Shown here: positions 1 through 5,041 of the stretch, piece after piece
Numbering within the stretch: position 1 is the stretch's first letter
Layout: each line of letters opens with the position of its first letter
NCBI GenBank assembly: GCA_019313105.1
Contig: JAFDBW010000238.1
Span: 1-5,041, forward strand
Source: Deltaproteobacteria bacterium
Lineage (GTDB): Bacteria > Desulfobacterota > Desulfuromonadia > Desulfuromonadales > BM103
Reading direction: 5' to 3'
Length of the DNA: 5,041 bases
Translations under genes and position numbers: made by a program
Notes under the pieces: model-generated
Told to the model about the DNA's origin: nothing
The model's database searches: none
Seen by the model: only the letters and a program-made list of their open reading frames with translations

Positions 1-21
1 CACATTCGTATAACATGAGCG

Positions 22-44
22 AAACCCGAACGCAAGGGGTTTTT
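22..44 (+). terminator. Possible weak intrinsic terminator of an upstream gene
   Basis: AAACCC (22-27) can pair with GGGTTT (37-42) around a 9-nt loop, and the T-run continues to position 44. The stem is only six pairs, half of them A-T, so this is a weak candidate. All three plus-strand frames meet a stop within the first 55 bases, so any upstream plus-strand gene has ended by here. Nothing else recognisable lies in 1-58. Confidence 0.3.
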
Positions 45-58
45 CACCATCAATAGCG

Positions 59-88
59 TTTACATTCTGACATTGACTGTACTAATAT
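59..88 (+). promoter_or_regulatory. Candidate sigma-70-type promoter for lptFG
   Basis: TTTACA (59-64, five of six matches to the -35 consensus) is followed after 18 bp by TAATAT (83-88, four of six to the -10 consensus). If used, transcription would start near 95, almost on the lptF ATG at 97, giving a leaderless or near-leaderless message. The match is modest and the region is short, so the real promoter may lie outside the window. Confidence 0.3.
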
Positions 89-96
89 GCGGCATC

Positions 97-1299
97 ATGC
101 CAGGCACAAAAATTCAGAAATACATCTTCCGAGAGGTCCTCTCGCCAACCCTGCTCTGCCTGCTGATTTTCACCATGGTGCTGCTGATGGGCAGATTGAT
201 GAAGCTCGTGGATCTGGTCGTCAACCGGGGGGTCTCGATCAGTGACATACTGGTGCTGTTCGGAACCATGCTGCCGGCGTTTCTGAATATCACACTGCCC
301 CTGTCTTTCCTGATGGGAATCATGATTGGGCTCAGTCGCATGTCTGCTGACTGTGAAACGATTGCCATGAAAGCGGCCGGCATAGGCCTTGCCCAGATGG
401 CACGTCCGGTGCTCGCAATGGCGATTATCTTCTCCATGCTCACAGCAGTGGCAGGTCTGTGGCTGAAACCCTGGGGATATCAGGCCTTCCGCGAACAGGT
501 TTTCGCCATTACCATGCAAAAGGCCACCATAGGCTTCCAGCCACAGGTATTCATGAAGCAGTTCAACAACATGGTGCTTTATGCCAACGATCTCGACACC
601 CGCACCGGCCAGATGAATGGTCTCTTCATTGTTGAAAAAAAACCTGACGCGACTATGCTGATATTTGCCGAACAGGGAGATATTGTCGCAGACGAAGAAC
701 AGGAATCGATCACAGTCCGGCTGCAGGATGGCACGATTCATCGCCAGCAGGCCGACGACGATTCAACGTATCAGCTCATCAACTTCCGCAGCTACGACGT
801 ACAGCCAGACCTGGCCAGCAATGGCGAGCAAGCGACCGAGAAAACTGGCAGAAGGAAACGGCCCAAAGAGATGTCAACCGGTCAACTCTGGCGACAGATC
901 AGCAACGGGCAGAGCGATAGCAACCAGCGAAAACTGGGCGCGGTCCAAGCGGAAATGCACACCCGGCTGGTCTCGCCAATGGCTCCTCTGATTTTCGCCC
1001 TGTTCGGACTGCCTTTCAGTATGCAGACCCATCGATCAGGCCGCAGCGGCGGATTCGTCATCGGACTGGTCATATACTTTTTCTATTACCTGCAACTGTC
1101 TCTGGCACAGACGTTCACTGCAGATGCGGGTCTCACTCCATGGCTGGCCTTCTGGCTCCCCCATTTACTGTTATGCCTGTCCGGACTTTACTGCCTGTAC
1201 CGAAGCGCCCAAGAACATCCCAGCATCTTCGTCTCGCAAGTTGAACAAACAATGGCATACCTGAGGAAATCTATAAACCGTTACAATGACAACGCTTGA
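97..1299 (+). CDS. lptF: LPS export ABC transporter permease LptF
   Basis: LptF is one of two inner-membrane subunits of the LptB2FG complex, which extracts lipopolysaccharide from the inner membrane and passes it to the LptC/LptA bridge. The 400-residue product shows the YjgP/YjgQ layout: three N-terminal membrane segments (about 15-36, 51-80, 100-123), a periplasmic beta-jellyroll domain (about 124-260), and three C-terminal segments (about 293-311, 317-338, 347-368). The coupling-helix segment ETIAMKAAGIG (87-97) keeps the conserved Glu that contacts LptB. The SPMAPLIFALFGLPF stretch (293-307) before TM5 is typical of the family. It is somewhat longer than E. coli LptF (366), partly through a charged linker near 240-275. 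The ATG at 97 is preferred because it leads directly into the family's usual start (IQKYIFREVL). An in-frame TTG at 73 would add eight residues. Neither start has a clear Shine-Dalgarno sequence. It lies first in an operon with lptG. Confidence 0.93.
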   Translation: MPGTKIQKYIFREVLSPTLLCLLIFTMVLLMGRLMKLVDLVVNRGVSISDILVLFGTMLPAFLNITLPLSFLMGIMIGLSRMSADCETIAMKAAGIGLAQMARPVLAMAIIFSMLTAVAGLWLKPWGYQAFREQVFAITMQKATIGFQPQVFMKQFNNMVLYANDLDTRTGQMNGLFIVEKKPDATMLIFAEQGDIVADEEQESITVRLQDGTIHRQQADDDSTYQLINFRSYDVQPDLASNGEQATEKTGRRKRPKEMSTGQLWRQISNGQSDSNQRKLGAVQAEMHTRLVSPMAPLIFALFGLPFSMQTHRSGRSGGFVIGLVIYFFYYLQLSLAQTFTADAGLTPWLAFWLPHLLLCLSGLYCLYRSAQEHPSIFVSQVEQTMAYLRKSINRYNDNA

Positions 1300-2374
1300 T
1301 CGTTACATATCGACCCTGTTTCTGAGGAATTTGGCCTTTATCCTGCTGGCACTTGTGTCACTGTATGCGCTCATCGAGTTCATTGAAAAAGTTGATGACT
1401 TCATTGAAAACCAGGCCGCTCTGATCAATTATGTTCTCTTCCCGATCTACAACCTGCCGCTGATGATCTCCAACACTCTGCCGATGGCGGTCCTGCTCGG
1501 CGCATTCGCGACCATCGGTGACCTTTCGCGAACCAACCAGCTGACAGCTCTGCTCGGCGGCGGGATCAGCATTTCCAGGATCAGCCGTTCGATGTTTCTG
1601 ACCGGGTTCCTGTTAAGCATTCTTCTCCTGCTCTGCAACCTCTGGCTGACGCCCCTGGGAATCCAGGAAACCGAGTACATCAAGAACGTGCAAATCACCA
1701 AAAAATCCAGAAATGGAGCAAGCGAGTCAAAAGACCTGTTTTTCAAAAATGGTGACAGTATCGTACATATCAACCGCTCCTTTCCCCAGCGGGGAACTCT
1801 TTTTGGCATCACCATCATCACCTTCAATGATCGATTCAAACCCGTAGAACGGCTACAGGCCGTATCAGGACATTATGAGGGAAGCGGCATCTGGTCTTTC
1901 AGGGACGTAAAAATCTGGCACTTCTCGCCCGAAGACAAAACTATTCAGGGCTACGAAGACCGGGCGGAGTGGCGTCTGGACCTGGGGAAAGACCCGTCAG
2001 AAGTGACCCAACTCTGGAATAACCCTGAGGAGATGACCCAGCTTGAACTTTACAAGCTGATCGATACGCTGAAAGCAGATGGTCACGACCCGAAGATCTA
2101 TCAGCTCGAGTCCCACCTGAGACTGTCGAAAGCCTTCATTCCACTGATCATGATTCTGCTCGGTATGCCGTTCGCCCTGCAGCGTGGACGCCAGCCGAGT
2201 TTTGCAGTCGGAATTGTTGTCAGCCTGGCGGTTTTTATCGTCTACTTCGTCCTCTACGCAGTTTTTGCCGCCTTGGGCGGATCAGCGATATTGTCTCCCG
2301 CCATAGCGGCGTGGTCCGCCAATATCCTGATGGCTCTGACCGCAACCTGGCTGTTCCTCAAGGCACAGGATTGA
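1286..2374 (+). CDS. lptG: LPS export ABC transporter permease LptG
   Basis: This is the partner of LptF in the LptB2FG lipopolysaccharide extractor of the inner membrane. The 362 residues match the family size (E. coli LptG, 360). The start TTLDRYISTLFLRN is the classic LptG amphipathic opening. Membrane segments fall near 12-33, 53-77, 103-122, 283-299, 306-330 and 336-358, with the periplasmic jellyroll domain between (about 123-275). The coupling-helix region reads NQLTALLGGGIS (84-95). Gln85 occupies the place where LptG of E. coli has a conserved Glu (Glu88). The ATG overlaps the last 14 nt of lptF. The nearest purine-rich stretch (GAGGA, 1263-1267) ends 18 nt upstream, which is too far for a standard ribosome site, so translational coupling to lptF is likely. 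The assignment of LptG versus LptF rests on gene order and the LDRYI start. Confidence 0.93.
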   Translation: MTTLDRYISTLFLRNLAFILLALVSLYALIEFIEKVDDFIENQAALINYVLFPIYNLPLMISNTLPMAVLLGAFATIGDLSRTNQLTALLGGGISISRISRSMFLTGFLLSILLLLCNLWLTPLGIQETEYIKNVQITKKSRNGASESKDLFFKNGDSIVHINRSFPQRGTLFGITIITFNDRFKPVERLQAVSGHYEGSGIWSFRDVKIWHFSPEDKTIQGYEDRAEWRLDLGKDPSEVTQLWNNPEEMTQLELYKLIDTLKADGHDPKIYQLESHLRLSKAFIPLIMILLGMPFALQRGRQPSFAVGIVVSLAVFIVYFVLYAVFAALGGSAILSPAIAAWSANILMALTATWLFLKAQD

Positions 2375-2379
2375 GCCTC

Positions 2380-2410
2380 AAAAAAAAGGGACAGACCAAA
2401 AGCCTGTCCC
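2380..2410 (-). terminator. Intrinsic terminator of ahcY in the convergent gap
   Basis: Read on the minus strand, GGGACAG (2410-2404) and CTGTCCC (2394-2388) form a perfect 7-bp stem around a 9-nt loop. Eight T residues follow directly (2387-2380). The hairpin begins about 19 nt after the ahcY stop. On the plus strand the same stem lies 13 nt after the lptG stop but is followed only by CTTAAAT, so it would terminate lptG weakly at best. Confidence 0.85.
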
Positions 2411-2429
2411 CTTAAATCAAACAAAATCC

Positions 2430-3887
2430 TCAGTAACGGTATGAATCGGATTTGTACGGCCCCTCGACCGGGACACCGAGATAATCGGCCTGTTCCCTGC
2501 TGAGGGTCGTTAGTTTTGCGCCAAGCTTGCCAAGATGCAGCCTGGCCACCTTCTCGTCGAGACTTTTCGGCAGGACATAGACTTGTTTGTCGTAATCATC
2601 TGTCTTCGAGAAGAGCTCGATCTGCGCCATAACCTGGTTGGTAAAACTGTTGGACATAACGAACGAAGGATGCCCGGTTGCACAACCGAGGTTGAGCAGG
2701 CGACCTTCAGCCAGAACAATCACCGCGTGACCGTCCGGAAACACCCACTGGTCCACCTGGTTGCCATGCTCACGGGGGTTCTTGATATTGATTTTCTCTA
2801 CCCCAGCGACCTTCGCCAGTGCCGCCATCTCGATCTCGTTGTCAAAGTGGCCGATATTGCCGACGATCGCATTGTGTTTCATCCGGGCCATATGATCGAC
2901 GCGAATGACATCCTTGTTGCCAGTGGTGGTGACGAAAATATCTGCGTCTGCCACGACATCTTCAAGAGTCTTGACCTCATAGCCTTCCATCAGCGCCTGC
3001 AGGGCGCAAATCGGGTCGATCTCCGTAACGATGACTCGTGCACCCTGGCCACGCAGGGACTGGCAACAGCCTTTGCCGACATCCCCGTAACCGCAGACAA
3101 CCGCGACCTTACCGGAAAGCATTACGTCGGTCGCCCGCATGATGCCGTCGACCAGACTGTGTCGACAGCCATATACATTGTCAAACTTGCTCTTGGTCAC
3201 CGAATCATTGACGTTCATTGCCGGAAAAGGGAGTTTACCAATTTTCTGCAGATGGTACAGGCGGTGGACCCCGGTTGTGGTCTCTTCTGTGACTCCTTTA
3301 ATGGATTTGCAGACAGCCTGCCAGTCAATTGACTTGCTATCGATCGACTGTTTCAGGATCTTGACCAGTTCAACCCAGTCTTCGGCATCATCGGCCTGCA
3401 ATGCTGGAACGCCCTGTGCCTGCCATTCGGCACCGTTCAGGACCATCATGGTCGCATCGCCACCATCGTCAAGAATCATGTTGGGCAACTGCCCGTTCGG
3501 CCAGTTCAGTGCCTTTTCAGTACACCACCAGTACTCCTCGAGGGTCTCGCCTTTCCAGGCAAAGACCGGGACACCTTTCGGGTTTGCAGGAGTTCCCTCT
3601 CTGCCGACCGCTACCGCGGCCGCAGCCTGGTCCTGGGTCGAGAAGATATTGCATGAAGCCCAACGCACTTCGGCGCCGAGATCGATCAGTGTCTCGATCA
3701 GAACAGCTGTCTGGATCGTCATGTGCAATGAGCCGGTGATCCGTGCACCGGCAAGCGGTGCCTTGCCATGGTATTCTTCGCGCAACGCCATCAAGCCTGG
3801 CATCTCGACCTCGGCCAGGTCAATTTCCTTACGACCCCAGGCCGCCAGGGACAGGTCTTTTACTTTACAATCGTGATTGTCTGTCAT
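2430..3887 (-). CDS. ahcY: S-adenosylhomocysteine hydrolase (adenosylhomocysteinase)
   Basis: This cytosolic, NAD-dependent enzyme (EC 3.3.1.1) splits S-adenosylhomocysteine into adenosine and homocysteine. It relieves product inhibition of methyltransferases and feeds homocysteine back to methionine synthesis. The 485-residue protein is complete. Visible marks are His55 in SLHMTIQTA, the DDGGD substrate motif (140-144), Glu202 in EETTTGVHRL, and Lys232, Asp236, Asn237 and Cys241 in the TKSKFDNVYGCRHSL block. The Rossmann loop CGYGDVGKG (265-273) and GNIGHFDNEI (343-352) are also present. Lys479 and Tyr483 in the C-terminal KSDSYRY correspond to the tail that reaches into the neighbouring subunit's NAD site. 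Compared with animal enzymes (~432 residues) it has the usual ~40-residue insertion of the long bacterial/plant form (about 150-190). It has a good ribosome site and lies 27 nt after the ArsR-methyltransferase gene with no terminator between, so the two are probably one transcript. It is convergent with lptG. Confidence 0.98.
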   Translation of the reverse strand: MTDNHDCKVKDLSLAAWGRKEIDLAEVEMPGLMALREEYHGKAPLAGARITGSLHMTIQTAVLIETLIDLGAEVRWASCNIFSTQDQAAAAVAVGREGTPANPKGVPVFAWKGETLEEYWWCTEKALNWPNGQLPNMILDDGGDATMMVLNGAEWQAQGVPALQADDAEDWVELVKILKQSIDSKSIDWQAVCKSIKGVTEETTTGVHRLYHLQKIGKLPFPAMNVNDSVTKSKFDNVYGCRHSLVDGIMRATDVMLSGKVAVVCGYGDVGKGCCQSLRGQGARVIVTEIDPICALQALMEGYEVKTLEDVVADADIFVTTTGNKDVIRVDHMARMKHNAIVGNIGHFDNEIEMAALAKVAGVEKINIKNPREHGNQVDQWVFPDGHAVIVLAEGRLLNLGCATGHPSFVMSNSFTNQVMAQIELFSKTDDYDKQVYVLPKSLDEKVARLHLGKLGAKLTTLSREQADYLGVPVEGPYKSDSYRY

Positions 3888-3895
3888 TTGCTTTT

Positions 3896-3903
3896 CTCCT
3901 CTT
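3896..3903 (-). promoter_or_regulatory. Strong ribosome binding site of ahcY
   Basis: On the minus strand the sequence AAGAGGAG ends 8 nt before the ATG whose A lies at 3887. It is the best Shine-Dalgarno match in the window and fixes the ahcY start. It sits inside the 27-nt gap after the upstream gene, so ahcY can be translated strongly from a shared message while the regulator itself has a poor site. Confidence 0.8.
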
Positions 3904-3914
3904 ATGGTGCTCTA

Positions 3915-4844
3915 TCAATTATTGTTATTCTGCTTCGCAGTCAACAGCAGGACTCCCTGATAAGATCCGGAGCCGCCGAATTCCTGGTAAGTGCAGATCT
4001 GCATGCCGGCTTCATTCAGCCAACCATCAAGTTCCTGCCGTTTGAACCCAAGCCACTGATCCGCCAATCGATCCCGGGCCCAGTCGTGTTCATGTCTTGT
4101 CAGGTCGGCCAACACCAGCAGCCCACCACCGGCAAGAACCCGCCCCACCTCTCTGAGGACATCAACTGGCTGCTCAGCGTGATGCAGAACCTGGTTCATA
4201 ACAACGGTTCGCACGGAATCGTCAGCTAACGGCAGATGGTTCATCTCTGCCAGGCGCACATCGACACGTTCGTTCAGGTGATGATGTTGCACCGTCTCCC
4301 TGGCCAGGGTGACCATGGATGGTGACTGGTCCAGGCCGACAACACGGTCGGCTTTATCAATCAGGAACGGCAGCAGGGTCCCTGAGCCGACGCCAATTTC
4401 AACGGTCAGGCCGCCCGCCGGCAACAGCGCCAGAAGATCTGACTGATAGTCAGGAAGATTGAGTAGCTCCGTATGCATGACATCCCAGTCACGGGCGTGT
4501 TGATCAAAGAATTCCTGGCTCCGTTTGCGCCGCTCGGCCATGATTGCAAGAATACCATTTGCATCCTGCTCCTGCATTTCCTGTTCGTCGAGATGCGCTT
4601 CGATCGCCGGCCAGATTTTTTGAAAAAACCTGTTTTCAGGGGCAAGGCGGTAGTAGCGCCAAGTCCCCTGTTTTTCTACTTTGAGCAGACCGGCTTCATT
4701 CATCAGGATCAAATGCCGTGAAATCCTGGACTGTCCCATATGCAGAGCCTGCATGAGGTCCTGCACGGTAAAGTCGCCCTGACGGAGTATCCGCAGAAGC
4801 CTCAGACGCGTGGCGTCAGCCAGGATTTTAAACACTTCGAGCAT
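3915..4844 (-). CDS. ArsR-type winged-helix regulator fused to a SAM-dependent methyltransferase domain (SahR-like)
   Basis: The 309-residue protein has two domains. Residues 1-85 form an ArsR/SmtB winged helix: the opening MLEVFKILADATRLRLLRIL is diagnostic, the recognition helix is near 36-50 (MGQSRISRHLILMNE), and the wing near 55-67. The Cys-rich metal box of ArsR sensors (ELCVCDL) is absent. The matching place reads FTVQDLM, and the only cysteine is Cys284, so metal sensing is unlikely. After a helical linker (about 86-130), residues 131-305 are a class I methyltransferase fold. This shows motif I EIGVGSGTLLPFL (149-161), an acidic residue after beta-2 (Asp172 in GLDQSP), the NQVLHH segment (217-222) and the post-motif LAGGGLLVLADL (237-248). 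Location just before ahcY suggests a SAH/SAM-responsive regulator of the methyl cycle; ArsR-family SahR regulators with this role are known. It may instead, or also, be an active methyltransferase of unknown substrate. The upstream palindrome suggests autoregulation. The ribosome site is weak. Confidence 0.88.
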   Translation of the reverse strand: MLEVFKILADATRLRLLRILRQGDFTVQDLMQALHMGQSRISRHLILMNEAGLLKVEKQGTWRYYRLAPENRFFQKIWPAIEAHLDEQEMQEQDANGILAIMAERRKRSQEFFDQHARDWDVMHTELLNLPDYQSDLLALLPAGGLTVEIGVGSGTLLPFLIDKADRVVGLDQSPSMVTLARETVQHHHLNERVDVRLAEMNHLPLADDSVRTVVMNQVLHHAEQPVDVLREVGRVLAGGGLLVLADLTRHEHDWARDRLADQWLGFKRQELDGWLNEAGMQICTYQEFGGSGSYQGVLLLTAKQNNNN

Positions 4845-4863
4845 ATATCAATCTACACAGTTT

Positions 4864-4891
4864 TATAATATCAATTATAATTGATATTATA
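4864..4891. promoter_or_regulatory. Perfect 28-bp palindromic operator
   Basis: Each 14-base arm reads TATAATATCAATTA from its own end, and the two arms are exact reverse complements with the centre between 4877 and 4878. The core has the form ATATCAA-N6-TTGATAT, a symmetry and size typical of dimeric ArsR-family sites. It lies 20 nt upstream of the ArsR-methyltransferase start and overlaps two minus-strand TATAAT hexamers, so a bound protein would block transcription. It is most likely the autoregulatory operator of the downstream gene and thus of ahcY. Binding by that protein is an inference. Confidence 0.8.
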
Positions 4892-4900
4892 TTCTCTCAA
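4874..4900 (-). promoter_or_regulatory. Candidate promoter of the ArsR-methyltransferase/ahcY operon
   Basis: On the minus strand TTGAGA (4900-4895) is followed after 15 bp by a perfect TATAAT (4879-4874). Transcription would then start near 4867 and leave a leader of about 22 nt before the ATG. A second perfect TATAAT lies at 4891-4886 but lacks a good -35 partner. The spacer is shorter than the usual 17 bp, so the exact pairing is uncertain. Both -10 candidates lie inside the palindrome. Confidence 0.5.
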
Positions 4901-4928
4901 AAAAAACAAGTAGAAATTACGGAGCAGA

Positions 4929-5041
4929 TCAACTCAGAACCATAAGGGTCGCAGTCCCATATGCAACCAGGCCATGATCCTGATCGGTAACCTTTACTGA
5001 TAAACGCGCGGTACGGCGGCCCAGGTGCAGGAGTTCGGAAC
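4929..5041 (-). CDS. Hotdog-fold (PaaI-like) thioesterase, C-terminal fragment
   Basis: Only the last 36 codons and the TGA stop (4929-4931) are inside the window; the gene enters from the right edge with the first full codon at 5039-5037. The translated tail, SELLHLGRRTARLSVKVTDQ followed by DHGLVAYGTATLMVLS, matches the closing beta-strands of PaaI/acyl-CoA thioesterase hotdog proteins, where an arginine-rich strand is followed by D-x-x-G-x-L-V-A and a final T-A-T-x-x-V strand. The catalytic residues lie outside the window, so substrate cannot be judged. It runs in the same direction as the ArsR-methyltransferase gene, 84 nt upstream of it. The U-run at 4906-4899 has no clear preceding hairpin, so read-through into the next gene is possible. 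Confidence 0.7.
   Translation of the reverse strand, partial: SELLHLGRRTARLSVKVTDQDHGLVAYGTATLMVLS

Noticed and set aside
15..56. Thirteen-codon open frame starting ATGAGC upstream of lptF
   Set aside because: It has no ribosome site and overlaps the terminator-like hairpin; it is too short to support as a leader peptide.
635..642. Run of eight A residues inside lptF, a possible slippage site
   Set aside because: It simply encodes part of Glu-Lys-Lys; the frame continues intact on both sides and no downstream alternative frame encodes a plausible product.
82..741. A 219-codon open frame on the minus strand opposite lptF
   Set aside because: It is rich in His, Gln and Cys without any fold or motif, and the opposite strand is a clear membrane protein; it is a shadow of lptF.
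2782..2788. TTGATAT half-site inside ahcY, matching the operator arm
   Set aside because: It has no inverted partner and is explained by the conserved coding segment around INIKN; another single ATATCAA falls in lptG near 1767, so lone heptamers occur by chance.
2535..3876. Long open frames on the plus strand opposite ahcY (up to about 265 codons)
   Set aside because: They lie wholly antisense to a fully conserved enzyme, have no recognisable domains, and their composition reflects the codon bias of ahcY on the other strand.
3768..4229. Plus-strand open frame spanning the ahcY/ArsR-methyltransferase junction
   Set aside because: It crosses the starts and ends of two confident minus-strand genes and shows no family resemblance.
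4899..4906. T8 tract on the minus strand after the thioesterase gene, as its terminator
   Set aside because: No stable stem precedes it; only about three pairs (GTA/TAC) can form, so it is not called as a terminator.

Overview
The window reads as chromosomal DNA of a Gram-negative, LPS-making bacterium. The most likely source is an anaerobic Desulfuromonadales-type (Geobacter/Desulfuromonas-like) member of the former Deltaproteobacteria. This rests on the LptF/LptG pair, on the ~485-residue bacterial form of S-adenosylhomocysteine hydrolase, and on an ArsR-methyltransferase fusion next to ahcY. The taxonomic call is an inference from gene content, not a marker-gene result. Base composition is moderate in the genes and very AT-rich in the short control region near 4860-4906.

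Layout. Positions 1-96 are intergenic, with a weak terminator-like hairpin (22-44) and a possible promoter (59-88). On the plus strand, lptF (97-1299) and lptG (1286-2374) overlap by 14 nt and encode the two membrane subunits of the LPS-extracting ABC transporter. On the minus strand, reading from the right edge inward, there are three genes. First is the last 36 codons of a hotdog-fold thioesterase (4929-5041, cut by the window). Then comes an ArsR-type winged helix fused to a class I SAM-dependent methyltransferase domain (3915-4844). Last is ahcY (2430-3887), 27 nt downstream of the fusion gene and almost certainly co-transcribed with it. lptG and ahcY converge on a 55-nt gap holding a strong intrinsic terminator for ahcY.

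How it fits together. AhcY removes S-adenosylhomocysteine (SAH), the product and inhibitor of all SAM-dependent methyltransferases. The gene in front of it encodes a DNA-binding domain joined to a fold that binds SAM or SAH. Its promoter region carries a perfect 28-bp palindrome (4864-4891) that covers two TATAAT hexamers. A simple reading is an autoregulated SAM-cycle switch: the fusion protein represses its own operon, and SAH binding to the methyltransferase-like domain relieves this. ArsR-family regulators of the SAM cycle (SahR) are described in Proteobacteria, so this is probably a member or relative of a known theme, not a wholly new system. The operator architecture and the question of enzyme versus sensor are the parts most worth testing.

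No RNA genes, CRISPR arrays, insertion sequences or attachment sites were seen.
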